NCBI RefSeq assembly: GCF_029911635.1
Contig: NZ_JARYTI010000007.1
Coordinates: 1 to 64,000, forward strand
Direction: 5' to 3'
From: Sphingomonas sp. AR_OL41
Lineage (GTDB): Bacteria; Pseudomonadota; Alphaproteobacteria; Sphingomonadales; Sphingomonadaceae
DNA: 64,000 nt
Part shown: positions 23,568-32,933 of the stretch, piece after piece
Position numbering within the stretch: the first letter of the stretch is position 1
How the letters are laid out: each line of letters begins with the position of its first letter
Position numbers and translations under genes: made by a program
Notes under the pieces: model-generated
Told to the model about the DNA's origin: nothing
Databases searched by the model: none
The model's input: the letters and a program-made list of their open reading frames with translations, nothing else

Positions 23568-26010
23568 ATTCGGTCCGATCGATGATTTCTTCCTGCACCT
23601 CAGGCGCCAATTGCGTAAAATAGGCGCTGCACCCGCCGATCCGGACGATCAGGTCGAGATGTTTATCGGGCTCGGCCTGCGCGGCGCGCAGCACCTCGGT
23701 CGACACGGCATTGAACTGGATGTGCTTGCCGCCACGACCGAAATAGTCGCGCATTACGGCGGCGATCCGCGCACGGCTGGCCTCGGTCGCGAACAGCGCC
23801 GGCGCGAGGCGGAGGTCGAGCGACAGCGCCTGCCAGCTCGCCTGATCGATGCTGAGCGCGCTGTCGAGCAGCGCCGCAAGGCCGTTGCGATCGCGGCGAC
23901 GCATGGGCGTCAGCGATTCGTCGGCGAGCCCGTCCGCGGCGCGGCGTCCATCGGGGGTGGCACCGCTCGCGCGTCCGCCCGGCATGATGCAGGTGCCGAT
24001 CGTGATCGACCCCGCCTTGTGCTTGCCGCCATAGGTCGTGTCGAAGCGCGTGATCGTGTCGGCGCAGAAGCGGTAGAGGCTGGCTGCGGCCATATCTGCC
24101 TCGGGATCGTCGTTGCCATATTTGGGCGCTGCCAGCATCAACTGGCGCACGCGTTCGCCTTCCTCGCCAGCCCAGTCGCTCGCGAGGTGGCCGAGCAGCG
24201 CTTCCGCGCCAACCTTTCGGTCCTCGAACACCAATTTGCGGATCGCGACCAGTGAATCGGCCACGTTGATCAAGCCGATCGGGTTGACGGCGGAGCCGTT
24301 CTCGAACGGCAGCGTGCGGCCGAGGATGTTCTTGTCCGCGCCGATGCCGCCATCCATCAGCGCGGATTCGACCGGCTGCGGGAAGCGCTCGCCATAGCTC
24401 TGGATCGTGACGTTGTTGAACTCGGCCTGCAGTTCCAGGAAATGCGCGAACTGGGTGCGGAATGCGGCCTCGAACGCAGCAAAGTCGTCGCATGCGTCAA
24501 GCCTGGGCGTCCGGGGGCCGACCTGTTCGCAGGTGCGCGGATCGACCCCACCGAGCAGCGCGAAGCGCAGTACCAGCGGCGCGACGAACATCGGCGACGC
24601 CACCATCCGCGACTGGCCGATGACATTGATGCCCAGGCACCCGGCAACGGCATAGTCGCGCGCCTTTTCCGGCGTGACTCCCTCGCGCTCGAGGAACGCG
24701 ATTACCGATCGGTCGCCGAGGAACGCGGGAAGGCCGATGCCGGTACCGACCAGCTCGAGCGCCACGTCCAGCAAGGCGTCGGGCGTACCGTCATGCACGC
24801 GCATCGTCAGCGTCGGATGCGGCGTCGGGCAGGTGCGCGCCGCCTTGAGCAGCAGGTAGCTGAGGGCGTTGGTCGCGTCGCGCCCGTCGGGCGTCTGTCC
24901 CCCGATCGCGCAATTGTGCCATTTCGCCAGCCCGCCATATTTGGCGCGGTGCGTCTGGCCGGAGGTGATGACGATCTGCGAGTCCTTCATGCGCAACCAT
25001 TGCATGAGCTCGAGCGCGGCCGCTTCGTCGATGCGGCCCGCCGCGATGTCGGCCTCGTAGTAACCGCCGAGCAGCTGGTCGAGCCGCCCGAAGGAAAGGA
25101 TTCCCGCCGGCAGGATCATCGACCAGACGATCCAGAGCGACTGCAGGCCCTCGCGGAAATCGCGCGCGGGGTGGAGCGGGACGTGGCGGCACATTCCGGC
25201 CATGTGACGCAGTTCGGCTGCCCGATCGGGCTCGGCCGTCGCGGCATCGGCTTCGGCCGCGTCGGCCAGGCGACCGGCGAAGTGAACGATGGCTTCGAGC
25301 GCGATCACCATCGCCTGAAGCAGTTCCGACCGCGCGACGTCCTCTGCCGTCATCAATCGGGTCGCGGCAAGCTTTTCGCGTGCCTCGGCCAGCAGCGACC
25401 CCAGGCCTTCGCGCAGGACGCGGCCATAGTCGAACACCCCGATGATCTGGCTGATTTCGTGATGGATGCCCCAACCGCAGCCGATCATGCCGCCGGGTCC
25501 CCAGCCTTCCTCCTTCGAACGGAAGGTGGGGAGGACGACGCCGAGCTGGGCATAGGGCCACAGCCGCGCATCGTCGTAGCGCGACGTCATCCGCGCGGTA
25601 AGCGAGCGGTTCTGCCAATAGGCGTTGATGCGCGCGATCTCGGGGCGGTCATCATCGTCCACCGCGAACCCGGCGGCGCACAATGCGTCGAGCTCGTCTT
25701 CACCCCAGTTTGCCCACAGGCTGCTGAGTTCGACCGCGCCCGGCTTCGCGACCAGATTGCCCGCGATCAGGTCATGTGGTTCGATGAAGACGGGCACACC
25801 GCGCAGCACGGCTTCCAGCGCGCGGGCAACACGGATGACCTGCGGCTGACCTTCGGTTGCCTCGAACGACGCCGTCATCAGCTGCGACTTGACGATGCTG
25901 ACCGTGAAACGTCCCTCGCGCACCGCATCCAGCGAGCGAAACAGCGCGGCATTGCGCGGCGTCATCGCCGATTGATGGGCCTTGGTCATGATACCGGACG
26001 CATCGGTCAC
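23551..26010 (-). CDS. Glycyl radical enzyme homologue (PFL/dehydratase type) with altered active site
   Basis: An 819-residue protein of the pyruvate-formate-lyase superfamily. The long N-terminal PFL-like barrel ends in the Gly-loop: the usual RVAGYSA reads RIGGCSA here (Gly793 present, Tyr changed to Cys794). The thiyl-radical cysteine is Cys458 in VAGCLGIN; the glycyl-radical dehydratases have GCVEP there, so the general-base Glu is missing. Such enzymes are oxygen-sensitive and need a radical-SAM activase, which is not found in the window. It starts with GTG at 26010 (or ATG at 25989) and is first in the leftward operon, divergent from a LysR regulator. It may be an inactive-radical or novel-chemistry member. 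The fold is clear, the activity is not. Confidence 0.8.
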   Translation of the reverse strand: MTDASGIMTKAHQSAMTPRNAALFRSLDAVREGRFTVSIVKSQLMTASFEATEGQPQVIRVARALEAVLRGVPVFIEPHDLIAGNLVAKPGAVELSSLWANWGEDELDALCAAGFAVDDDDRPEIARINAYWQNRSLTARMTSRYDDARLWPYAQLGVVLPTFRSKEEGWGPGGMIGCGWGIHHEISQIIGVFDYGRVLREGLGSLLAEAREKLAATRLMTAEDVARSELLQAMVIALEAIVHFAGRLADAAEADAATAEPDRAAELRHMAGMCRHVPLHPARDFREGLQSLWIVWSMILPAGILSFGRLDQLLGGYYEADIAAGRIDEAAALELMQWLRMKDSQIVITSGQTHRAKYGGLAKWHNCAIGGQTPDGRDATNALSYLLLKAARTCPTPHPTLTMRVHDGTPDALLDVALELVGTGIGLPAFLGDRSVIAFLEREGVTPEKARDYAVAGCLGINVIGQSRMVASPMFVAPLVLRFALLGGVDPRTCEQVGPRTPRLDACDDFAAFEAAFRTQFAHFLELQAEFNNVTIQSYGERFPQPVESALMDGGIGADKNILGRTLPFENGSAVNPIGLINVADSLVAIRKLVFEDRKVGAEALLGHLASDWAGEEGERVRQLMLAAPKYGNDDPEADMAAASLYRFCADTITRFDTTYGGKHKAGSITIGTCIMPGGRASGATPDGRRAADGLADESLTPMRRRDRNGLAALLDSALSIDQASWQALSLDLRLAPALFATEASRARIAAVMRDYFGRGGKHIQFNAVSTEVLRAAQAEPDKHLDLIVRIGGCSAYFTQLAPEVQEEIIDRTEYAALD

Positions 26011-26093
26011 CGCACTGTCATCCTCTCCGGGCCCGTTCAGGGGCTCTTGGGTTGAACAGCGCTGTATCGTGCAGGCAGAATAAGCGCTAATGC

Positions 26094-27026
26094 ATGAATG
26101 TCATGATGACTATTCTCGACGCGAATATTCGTAAGCTCGACATCGGCACGTTGGTCGCGCTGCACAAATTGCTCAGCGAGCGGCACCTGACCCGTGTCGC
26201 CCGCGAAATGGGCTTATCGCAGCCGGCGATGAGCCATGCGCTGGCAAGGCTCCGGGCGGTGTTCGGCGACCCGCTGCTCGTACGTGATCGCACCGGGCTG
26301 GTGCTGACGGCGCGCGGCGAGGCGATCCGCGCCCGGCTCGACACTGCCATCGCCGAGGTCGCGAAGGTCTTCGATCACGAAGCGTTCGACCCGGCGCGTT
26401 CGACCGTGCGATTCAAGCTGGGCATCACCGATCATGCCGGGCAGGTGCTGCTGCCGGCGCTGCTCAATATTCTGCACGCCCAGGCTCCGGGGATACAGAC
26501 GAGCATCGCGATCATCCCCAACCGACAGACCGATCTCGCCGATCTCGACGCCGGCAATTATGACCTCCGGCTCGGCTGGCTGCGGTCGCTGCCGCCGCAT
26601 TGGCACCGGCGCAAGCTGCTCGACGACCATATCGTGCTTATCTGCGCGAAGAACCATCCGTTGATCGGCGACACGATCACCGCCGAAGAGTTCGTCGCGC
26701 TGGATCACATCGCGCTTGAAAGCGAGCGGCCGATCTACCCCAATTTGATCGACAGCTTTCTGGCCGAACGTGGCCTGGAGCGACGGATCGCGACGCGCAT
26801 TTCGCACTTCTCGCTCGCCCCGACGCTCGTCGCCATGACGCAAATGGTGGCGATGTTTCCCGAGCGGCTCGCGCGCAGCTTCGGCGAGCAGATCCGCATC
26901 GTGAAGCCGCCGTTCGATTTTCCCGACAACGACCTGTCGATGGCGTGGCATCCCAGGGTGCACAGCGCGGAGGCGCATGTCTGGCTGCGCCGGATTCTGG
27001 TCGAGTGCAGCCGCGAGCTTGGCTAG
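26094..27026 (+). CDS. LysR-family transcriptional regulator
   Basis: A 310-residue LysR regulator. The helix-turn-helix lies at about residues 17-60 (HLTRVAREMGLSQPAMSHAL, then ARLRAVFGDPLLVRD), and the rest is the periplasmic-binding-protein-like sensing domain. It is divergent from the glycyl-radical operon with an 83-bp gap, the standard arrangement for LysR control of a pathway. The motif resembles NodD/LinR-like regulators that respond to aromatic compounds. Start at 26094; an ATG at 26103 or 26106 is possible. Confidence 0.88.
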   Translation: MNVMMTILDANIRKLDIGTLVALHKLLSERHLTRVAREMGLSQPAMSHALARLRAVFGDPLLVRDRTGLVLTARGEAIRARLDTAIAEVAKVFDHEAFDPARSTVRFKLGITDHAGQVLLPALLNILHAQAPGIQTSIAIIPNRQTDLADLDAGNYDLRLGWLRSLPPHWHRRKLLDDHIVLICAKNHPLIGDTITAEEFVALDHIALESERPIYPNLIDSFLAERGLERRIATRISHFSLAPTLVAMTQMVAMFPERLARSFGEQIRIVKPPFDFPDNDLSMAWHPRVHSAEAHVWLRRILVECSRELG

Positions 27027-27182
27027 CGTTTACCCGGGGGGGAAGCGCCCAGACGACGCATGCCCTTCGAGCAGAACGACAGCCACCTCAAACGTCGCTC
27101 GGCGACAGCCAGCGAGATGAACGAGGCGGACTCCTGATCTGCGATAAAGCAACAGGGCGTCGGCGTGCTCGGTTTTGTCGCG

Positions 27183-27860
27183 TCAGGACGGATCGCGTCG
27201 CCTTAGCCCATCGAGCAGCAGGCGTACGACGAACTGTTCATATTTTTGTTCGAGCTCGCTCATGTCGGTGTCGGGGGGCACGAGCAGGCGGATAAGCGGC
27301 TGGCCCGATGCGAAGAAGTCACTGATGCCGACGATCGCCAGATGCAGGAACAGCGGATCGAATTCGGCAAGTTCCTTATCCTTCGCATGGCGCCCGAGCC
27401 GTTCGTAAAAGTCGATCGGCCCCTTGCTCCACGCCCGCACCTGGTCACGCACAGCCGGCGAGCGCGCACCGCTCAGTTCCTCGACCATGAGGCGCTGCAT
27501 GTACTTGGCCGAGCGCGTGAAACGGAACGTCCGGTGGATGAACTCCTCGAGCGCGGCGACGGGATGATCCTGCGCGAAAGGCGGGTCGTCCGACTCGGCC
27601 AGGTGCTTCGCGACTTCGAGCAGCAGCGCCTCGCGCGAGCCAAAATAATAGCGGATCAGCTTGGGATCGACGCCCGCCTCGCGCGCGACGGCGGCAATCG
27701 AAACCTCATTGGGGGGTGACGTCCGCAACAGGTTCAGCGCGGCGGCGAGCACGGTATCGCGCGCCTCGCCACCGACCCCGGCCGCCGGCCGCCCCTGACG
27801 ACGGCGCTTTTTCGCCGGTTGGCCCGCGCCCGTATCCGCTTTCACGCCCGTTTTTTTCAT
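27183..27860 (-). CDS. TetR-family transcriptional regulator
   Basis: A 225-residue TetR regulator with a basic N-terminal tail (KKRRRQGRP), a helix-turn-helix at about 30-75 (VSIAAVAREAGVDPKLIRYYFG) and a helical ligand domain. I use the ATG at 27860; the open frame to 27917 would take in the inverted repeat. It is divergent from the cluster starting at 27976 and is the likely repressor of that operon. Confidence 0.85.
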   Translation of the reverse strand: MKKTGVKADTGAGQPAKKRRRQGRPAAGVGGEARDTVLAAALNLLRTSPPNEVSIAAVAREAGVDPKLIRYYFGSREALLLEVAKHLAESDDPPFAQDHPVAALEEFIHRTFRFTRSAKYMQRLMVEELSGARSPAVRDQVRAWSKGPIDFYERLGRHAKDKELAEFDPLFLHLAIVGISDFFASGQPLIRLLVPPDTDMSELEQKYEQFVVRLLLDGLRRRDPS

Positions 27861-27866
27861 ACACCG

Positions 27867-27909
27867 ATTGTTGGCAGGGACGGGCGGCCGGGGCAACCGC
27901 CGCAACAAT
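27867..27909. promoter_or_regulatory. Inverted repeat between TetR and pathway operon
   Basis: ATTGTTG at 27867-27873 and CAACAAT at 27903-27909, 7-bp arms 29 bp apart, in the 115-bp divergent promoter region. The distance is long for a single TetR site, so this could be two half-sites of a paired operator or a chance match. Confidence 0.3.
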
Positions 27910-27975
27910 TCTTGCAAAGCGGAATTTCGGTCTTACAAGCGCCCATCAAGCAGTTAAAGCAGCGAGGAGAGACGG

Positions 27976-28959
27976 ATGCGGACCTGGCCCTTTACCCGCG
28001 GCGTGCACGATCTGGGCAGCGGACTGTATGGCTATGTCCAGCCCGATGGCGGCTGGGGCTGGTCGAACGCGGGCCTGATCAGCTCGCGCGGCGAAACGTT
28101 GCTGGTTGATACGCTGATGGGGCTCGACCTGACGCGCGACATGCTCGACGCCTTCAAGAAGGTGCCGGGTGGCGAGCGCATCGACCGCCTGTTCAACACC
28201 CACGCCAACCCCGATCACTTTCTCGGCAACGGGCTGGTCGAGGGCGCCGAGATCATCGCGACAACGCGGTGCCGCGACGACATGCACGATTACGATCCGC
28301 ATGGCCTGGCGGCGCTGCGCACCAATTACATGAACATGGGCGATGCCGGCGCCTTTCTGTTCGAGACCATGGGCCGCTTCGATTTCGGCGGGATCGACGC
28401 CTTCACCTTCCCGACCACTTTGTTCGACGGCCAGATGACGCTGACGGTGGGCGACAAGACGGTCGAGCTGCGCGATCTGGGCCCCGCCCATACCAATTCC
28501 GACACGCTCGCCTGGGTGCCCGAAGACCGCACCGTCTTCACCGGCGATCTCATCTTCAACGAGGGGCACCCGATCATGTGGGCCGGCCCGATCGAGAACT
28601 GGATTGCCGCCTGCGACCACATCGTGTCGCTCGATCCGGCGATCGTCGTGCCCGGGCACGGCCCGATCACCGATGTGACGGCGGTCAAGAACCTCAAGGC
28701 CTATTTCGAATATGTCCGCGACGAAACGCGCAAGCGCTTCGATGCCGGCATGGGCTGGCTCGAGACCGCCCGCGACATCAACATGACCGAATATCGCGGC
28801 TGGTCCGACCCCGAACGCATCGTCGCCAATGTGTTCTCGCTTTACCGGCATTGGGGCACCCAGTTCACGCCCGACGAGGCGCGCGACCTGTTCGGCGCGA
28901 TGGGCCGTTATCACTGGGAAACGACGCGTCATGCCGAGGGCTGCCAGCATGACCATTGA
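27976..28959 (+). CDS. Metallo-beta-lactamase-fold hydrolase with HxNxDH motif
   Basis: A 327-residue MBL-fold protein. The signature is H76-A-N78-P-D80-H81, so the usual second His of HxHxDH is Asn; the remaining ligands His172 (GPAHTNSD), Asp191 (TGDLIF) and His228 (VPGHGP) are present. This would weaken the first metal site while leaving the second. MBL proteins hydrolyse esters, lactones or thioesters; this variant opens a cluster of aromatic-type enzymes and may open a lactone. A GAGGAGAG ribosome site precedes the ATG; the gene overlaps the next by 11 bp. Confidence 0.8.
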   Translation: MRTWPFTRGVHDLGSGLYGYVQPDGGWGWSNAGLISSRGETLLVDTLMGLDLTRDMLDAFKKVPGGERIDRLFNTHANPDHFLGNGLVEGAEIIATTRCRDDMHDYDPHGLAALRTNYMNMGDAGAFLFETMGRFDFGGIDAFTFPTTLFDGQMTLTVGDKTVELRDLGPAHTNSDTLAWVPEDRTVFTGDLIFNEGHPIMWAGPIENWIAACDHIVSLDPAIVVPGHGPITDVTAVKNLKAYFEYVRDETRKRFDAGMGWLETARDINMTEYRGWSDPERIVANVFSLYRHWGTQFTPDEARDLFGAMGRYHWETTRHAEGCQHDH

Positions 28960-30253
28960 GATCAATGCGACGCATGATCCGGCGGCGACGAGCTGGGTCG
29001 CCAGCGCGAACGGGGACACCGACTTTCCGCTGCAGAACCTGCCTTTCGGCATTTTCCGCACAAGCGAGAGCGGCGCGCGCGGCGGCGTCGCGCTGGGCGA
29101 CCGCATCATCGATCTGCCCCGCCTCGCCGAGACGGGCCTGCTCGACGGCGACGCCCTTGCCGCGGCCCGGGCCGGATCGCACGACACGTTGCTGCCGTTG
29201 CTCGCCGCTCCGCCGGCAGCCGTCAGCGCGCTGCGGGCGCAAATCTTTGCGCTGTTCCGCGACGGCAGCGCACACCGCGCGGCACTGGAGCCCGTGCTGG
29301 TCGCGATGGACGCGGCCGAACTGCTGATGCCGCTAAAGCCGGCCGCCTTCACCGACTTCTGCACTTCCTATGAGCATATCTCGCGCATGGGCGGGGGCGG
29401 TGTGCCCAAGCATGCCGCGCTGTCGCTGCCGGTCGCCTATAATGGCCGCGCCAGTTCGGTGCGGGCAAGCGGCACCCCGGTCGTCCGCCCGATGGGGCAG
29501 TTCGAGGCACCAGCGGGCAGCAATGACGTGAAATGGGGCCCGGAACCGATGCTCGATTTCGAGCTCGAATTCGGCGTCTGGCTACGCGCCGGCAACGAAT
29601 TGGGTGATGCGGTCACCGTCGCGGAAGCCGAGGCGCTGCTGTTCGGCTGTTGCCTGGTCAATGACTGGTCGGCGCGCGGCATCCAGTTTTTCGAGATGAT
29701 TCTCGGGCCCCATCTCGGCAAGAGCTTCCTGACGACGATCAGCCCGTGGATCGTGACGATGGAGGCGCTCGCGCCGTTCCGCGTCGCCGCGCGCGGCCGG
29801 CCCGACCCCGAGCCTGCCGTTCCCGCTTATCTGGACGACAGGACCGACCGCACGCACGGCGCGATTGCCATTACCCTGACCGCCGACCTCGCCACCGCCG
29901 TCGGCGCCAGCCAGCGGATCGTCGAGACCGAGCTATCCGACCTTTACTGGACGCTGGCGCAGATGGCGGCGCACCAGGCCTCGAACGGCGCGCCGCTCGA
30001 ACCGGGCGACCTGATCGCGACGGGCACCGTTTCCGGCGCGGCCGACACGGCGCGGGCGTGCCTCGCCGAGATCACGCTGCGCGGCGGCAGCCCGATCACG
30101 CTGCCCGACGGATCGACGCGCAATATGCTGGAGGATGGCGACACGCTGACCATCCGCGGCCGCGCGCATGCCGCCGGCTACCGGCCGATCGGTTTCGGCG
30201 ATTGCAGCGGCACCGTCGTTCCGGCGCGGAACGGCACGGAGACAGACGCATGA
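28949..30253 (+). CDS. Fumarylacetoacetase-type hydrolase 2
   Basis: A 434-residue protein of the full-length fumarylacetoacetase type. It has the N-terminal SH3-like region (SWVASANGDTDFPLQNLPFG), then the hydrolase domain with FTDFCTSYEHISRMG, the metal ligands around MLDFELEFGVWL, NDWSARGIQFFEMILGPHLG and late LEPGDLIATGTVSG. True fumarylacetoacetase splits fumarylacetoacetate into fumarate and acetoacetate at the end of tyrosine or homogentisate breakdown; an acylpyruvate substrate is also possible here. The ATG at 28949 overlaps the previous gene. Confidence 0.85.
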   Translation: MTIEINATHDPAATSWVASANGDTDFPLQNLPFGIFRTSESGARGGVALGDRIIDLPRLAETGLLDGDALAAARAGSHDTLLPLLAAPPAAVSALRAQIFALFRDGSAHRAALEPVLVAMDAAELLMPLKPAAFTDFCTSYEHISRMGGGGVPKHAALSLPVAYNGRASSVRASGTPVVRPMGQFEAPAGSNDVKWGPEPMLDFELEFGVWLRAGNELGDAVTVAEAEALLFGCCLVNDWSARGIQFFEMILGPHLGKSFLTTISPWIVTMEALAPFRVAARGRPDPEPAVPAYLDDRTDRTHGAIAITLTADLATAVGASQRIVETELSDLYWTLAQMAAHQASNGAPLEPGDLIATGTVSGAADTARACLAEITLRGGSPITLPDGSTRNMLEDGDTLTIRGRAHAAGYRPIGFGDCSGTVVPARNGTETDA

Positions 30254-31314
30254 CCATCACGACCTGCGGCGACCGCCAGCCGATCCGCGTCAACGCCCGG
30301 GGGCGGCATCTCGTCGTCGATATCCACTGTCATCTCGGCATTCCGGCGGCCGACGCGATCGTCCAGGCCGTCTATCCCGGCCCGCCGCCTGGCATCAACG
30401 ACTTCACCAACGCCAGGACGAGCGAGGTCAACCGCGCGCAGTTCGCCGCGATCGGCCGCACGCTCAACACCGTCGACACCCGGCTGCAGGACATGGATCG
30501 GCTGGGCATCGACGTGCAGGCGATCAGCCCGAGCCCCGGGCAATATTTCTATTACACCGACCCCGAAACGGGTCGCGCGGCGGCGCGCGCGGTCAATGAC
30601 GGCATCGCCGCTGCGGTCGCTGCCACGCCCGGCCGGTTCGTCGGCATGGGGACGGTGCCGTTGCAGGATGTCGGCCTAGCTGTCGAGGAGATGCGGCGCT
30701 GCGTCCGCGATCTGGATCTGCGCGGGATCGAGATCAGCTCGAACGTCAACGGCGTGGATTATCACGACGCGCGCTTCCAGCCCTTTTGGGCCGCAGCGGA
30801 GGAGCTTGGCGTCCTGCTGTTCCTCCATCCGCTGGGGTTCACCCATGCGCAGCGGATGAGCGATTATTATTTCAACAATCTCATCGGCAATCCGCTCGAA
30901 TCGACACTGGCCATCGGCCATCTGATTTTCGGCGGTGTGCTCGATCGGCATCCGGGGCTGAAGATCTGCGTCGCGCATGGCGGCGGCTATATGCCCGGCT
31001 ATTGGGGCCGCATGGACCATGGCTGGCACGCCCGTGCCGATTGCTCGGCGGATTGCGCGCACAAGCCGTCCAGCTATCTGCGCAAGCTCTGGCTCGATAC
31101 TTTGGTGTTCGACCGGGACGAACTCGACAGCCTGGTGCGGACGCACGGCGCCGATCGACTGTGCCTCGGCAGCGACTATCCCTTCGACATGAGCGAGCCC
31201 GACCCGGTGAGTTTCCATGCCCGGCTGAGCGACGACGCGCAGGCGCGAATCATGGGGCTCAATGCCGCCGACCTGCTGGGTCTGACGGTCGAACGACCGG
31301 GCGCCGGCGCATAG
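30250..31314 (+). CDS. ACMSD-type amidohydrolase/decarboxylase
   Basis: A 354-residue amidohydrolase of the 2-amino-3-carboxymuconate semialdehyde decarboxylase group, which includes non-hydrolytic decarboxylases and hydratases of aromatic pathways. The N-terminal VDIHCHLG gives the HxH metal pair; LHPLGF, AHGGGYMPGYWGRMDHG and GSDYPFD carry the further ligand residues. The ATG overlaps the preceding stop (ATGA), so it is translationally coupled to the FAH gene. Likely a decarboxylase acting on a ring acid or ring-cleavage product; substrate not readable. Confidence 0.8.
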   Translation: MTITTCGDRQPIRVNARGRHLVVDIHCHLGIPAADAIVQAVYPGPPPGINDFTNARTSEVNRAQFAAIGRTLNTVDTRLQDMDRLGIDVQAISPSPGQYFYYTDPETGRAAARAVNDGIAAAVAATPGRFVGMGTVPLQDVGLAVEEMRRCVRDLDLRGIEISSNVNGVDYHDARFQPFWAAAEELGVLLFLHPLGFTHAQRMSDYYFNNLIGNPLESTLAIGHLIFGGVLDRHPGLKICVAHGGGYMPGYWGRMDHGWHARADCSADCAHKPSSYLRKLWLDTLVFDRDELDSLVRTHGADRLCLGSDYPFDMSEPDPVSFHARLSDDAQARIMGLNAADLLGLTVERPGAGA

Positions 31315-31407
31315 CGTAACAGGCATCGCCGACGGCGACGCGCCGACAACGAAGATTCCCACCGGACGGCCGCAAAGGTCGCCGGCCCAGGCAGGAGAGT
31401 GAGCGCC

Positions 31408-32703
31408 ATGACATCGGCGGATCTGACCAACCGGAGCGTGCGCGCGGGGCCGACGCTGGCGGCACTGTTTCTCGCCAACACGCTGAGCTGGGGCGACCGC
31501 GCGCTGCTCGGCGTCGTCGTCGATCCGGTCAAGCGCGACCTGCTGCTCAGCGACACGCAGATGTCGTTGCTGAACGGCGCGGTCTTCATCGCCTTCAACC
31601 TGGTCGCCGGGGTGGCCATCTCGCACTGGGTCGATCGCGGCAATCGCAAGCTCATCCTGCTCATCGGCGTGATGATCTGGTCGCTCGCCACCGCGCTGAT
31701 CGGTATGGCCAGCGGCTTTGCCAGCCTCGCCGCGGCGCTGGTGCTGGTCGGCGTCGGCGAAGCGACGGTCTTCCCCGTCGCCCTGTCGATGATCGGCGAT
31801 CTGCGCGCGCCGGCCGAACGACCGCGCGCGGTGGCGACCTTTCAGGCCGGCACCTTTGTCGGGCTGATCGGCGGCTCGATCCTCGCCGGGGTGCTCGCGG
31901 CGGCGCATGGCTGGCGCTGGATGTTCGTCGCCTGCGGGATCGGCGGGCTGGTGCTGATGCTGGGCATGATGTTCGCGGTGCGCGACCCGGTCCGGCGGCA
32001 GGGCGATGAGACGCTCGACGCGCTGGTCGGCGGCAGCGGCGCGATCGGGCGCGTGCTGGCGACACCGGGCTTCGTCCCGCTGTCGCTCGGCATCGGTTTT
32101 CTCGGTACGGTCGGCGCGGTGCTCGGCGCCTGGGGACCGGCCTTTTTGCAGCGCAGCCATCACGTCCCGCTCGCTGAGGTCGGCGCGGTGATCGGACCGA
32201 CGGTCGGCATCGGCGGGATCGCCGGCACGGTCATCGGCGGCCTTATCGCCACCATGCTCGTCCGCCGCCGCGGCAGCGAACGCGCCGGGCTGCTCGTGCC
32301 GCTGGTCGCGACGCCGCTCGCCACGCCGTTTCTCGCGCTGTTCGTGTTCGCGCCGACCATCGGCGGCGCGATGGCGGCAACGGGGATCATGACCTTTCTC
32401 GTCTCGCTCGGCGTCGCGCCGTGCTTCGCGCTGGGCAGCGGCATCGTCGGTCACCGGGTTCGCGCGCTCGCCTCGACGCTGATGCTGTTCGCCTTCGGCC
32501 TGATCGGTAGCGCGATGGCACCGTTCCTCGTGGGCCTCGTCAGCGACGCGCTGGCGCCGCGCTACGGCATCGAGTCGCTGCGCTATGGCCTTGCGACGAT
32601 GATCGTCGCGCCGCTCGTGGCGACGCTGCTGCTGTTCATCGCCTATCGCCGCCTCGGCGACATCGCACCCGCGACCGATCGCGCGCAAGTAACCCTGCAC
32701 TAA
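31408..32703 (+). CDS. MFS transporter 3
   Basis: A 431-residue MFS protein, about 12 helices. SHWVDRGNRK follows helix 2 and LVGVGEATVFPVALSMIGD marks helix 4, as in spinster-type transporters. The ATG at 31408 follows GGAGAG; a GTG at 31399 is less likely because it would sit on the ribosome site. It lies between the amidohydrolase and TonB receptor 3, completing the uptake route of this cluster. Confidence 0.85.
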   Translation: MTSADLTNRSVRAGPTLAALFLANTLSWGDRALLGVVVDPVKRDLLLSDTQMSLLNGAVFIAFNLVAGVAISHWVDRGNRKLILLIGVMIWSLATALIGMASGFASLAAALVLVGVGEATVFPVALSMIGDLRAPAERPRAVATFQAGTFVGLIGGSILAGVLAAAHGWRWMFVACGIGGLVLMLGMMFAVRDPVRRQGDETLDALVGGSGAIGRVLATPGFVPLSLGIGFLGTVGAVLGAWGPAFLQRSHHVPLAEVGAVIGPTVGIGGIAGTVIGGLIATMLVRRRGSERAGLLVPLVATPLATPFLALFVFAPTIGGAMAATGIMTFLVSLGVAPCFALGSGIVGHRVRALASTLMLFAFGLIGSAMAPFLVGLVSDALAPRYGIESLRYGLATMIVAPLVATLLLFIAYRRLGDIAPATDRAQVTLH

Positions 32704-32933
32704 CGCCGGTCCGGCTTCCCGCGCCCGCCAACCATGGCCCCTGCCGCGCGGCGTGTCACGACGACGGCTGGCCGCGCCTGATCGCAAGACTCTTCGACGT
32801 GAATCCAACGGCGTCTGCCCCACCGCGCGGACCGGTCCACGGGGCTTGAGCCCCAGTAATATTCATGATACCCGGAATAAATAATTCAGGAACGCGGGAA
32901 TTACCTGCATCCGATCGGAGAGGAGAGACGATA

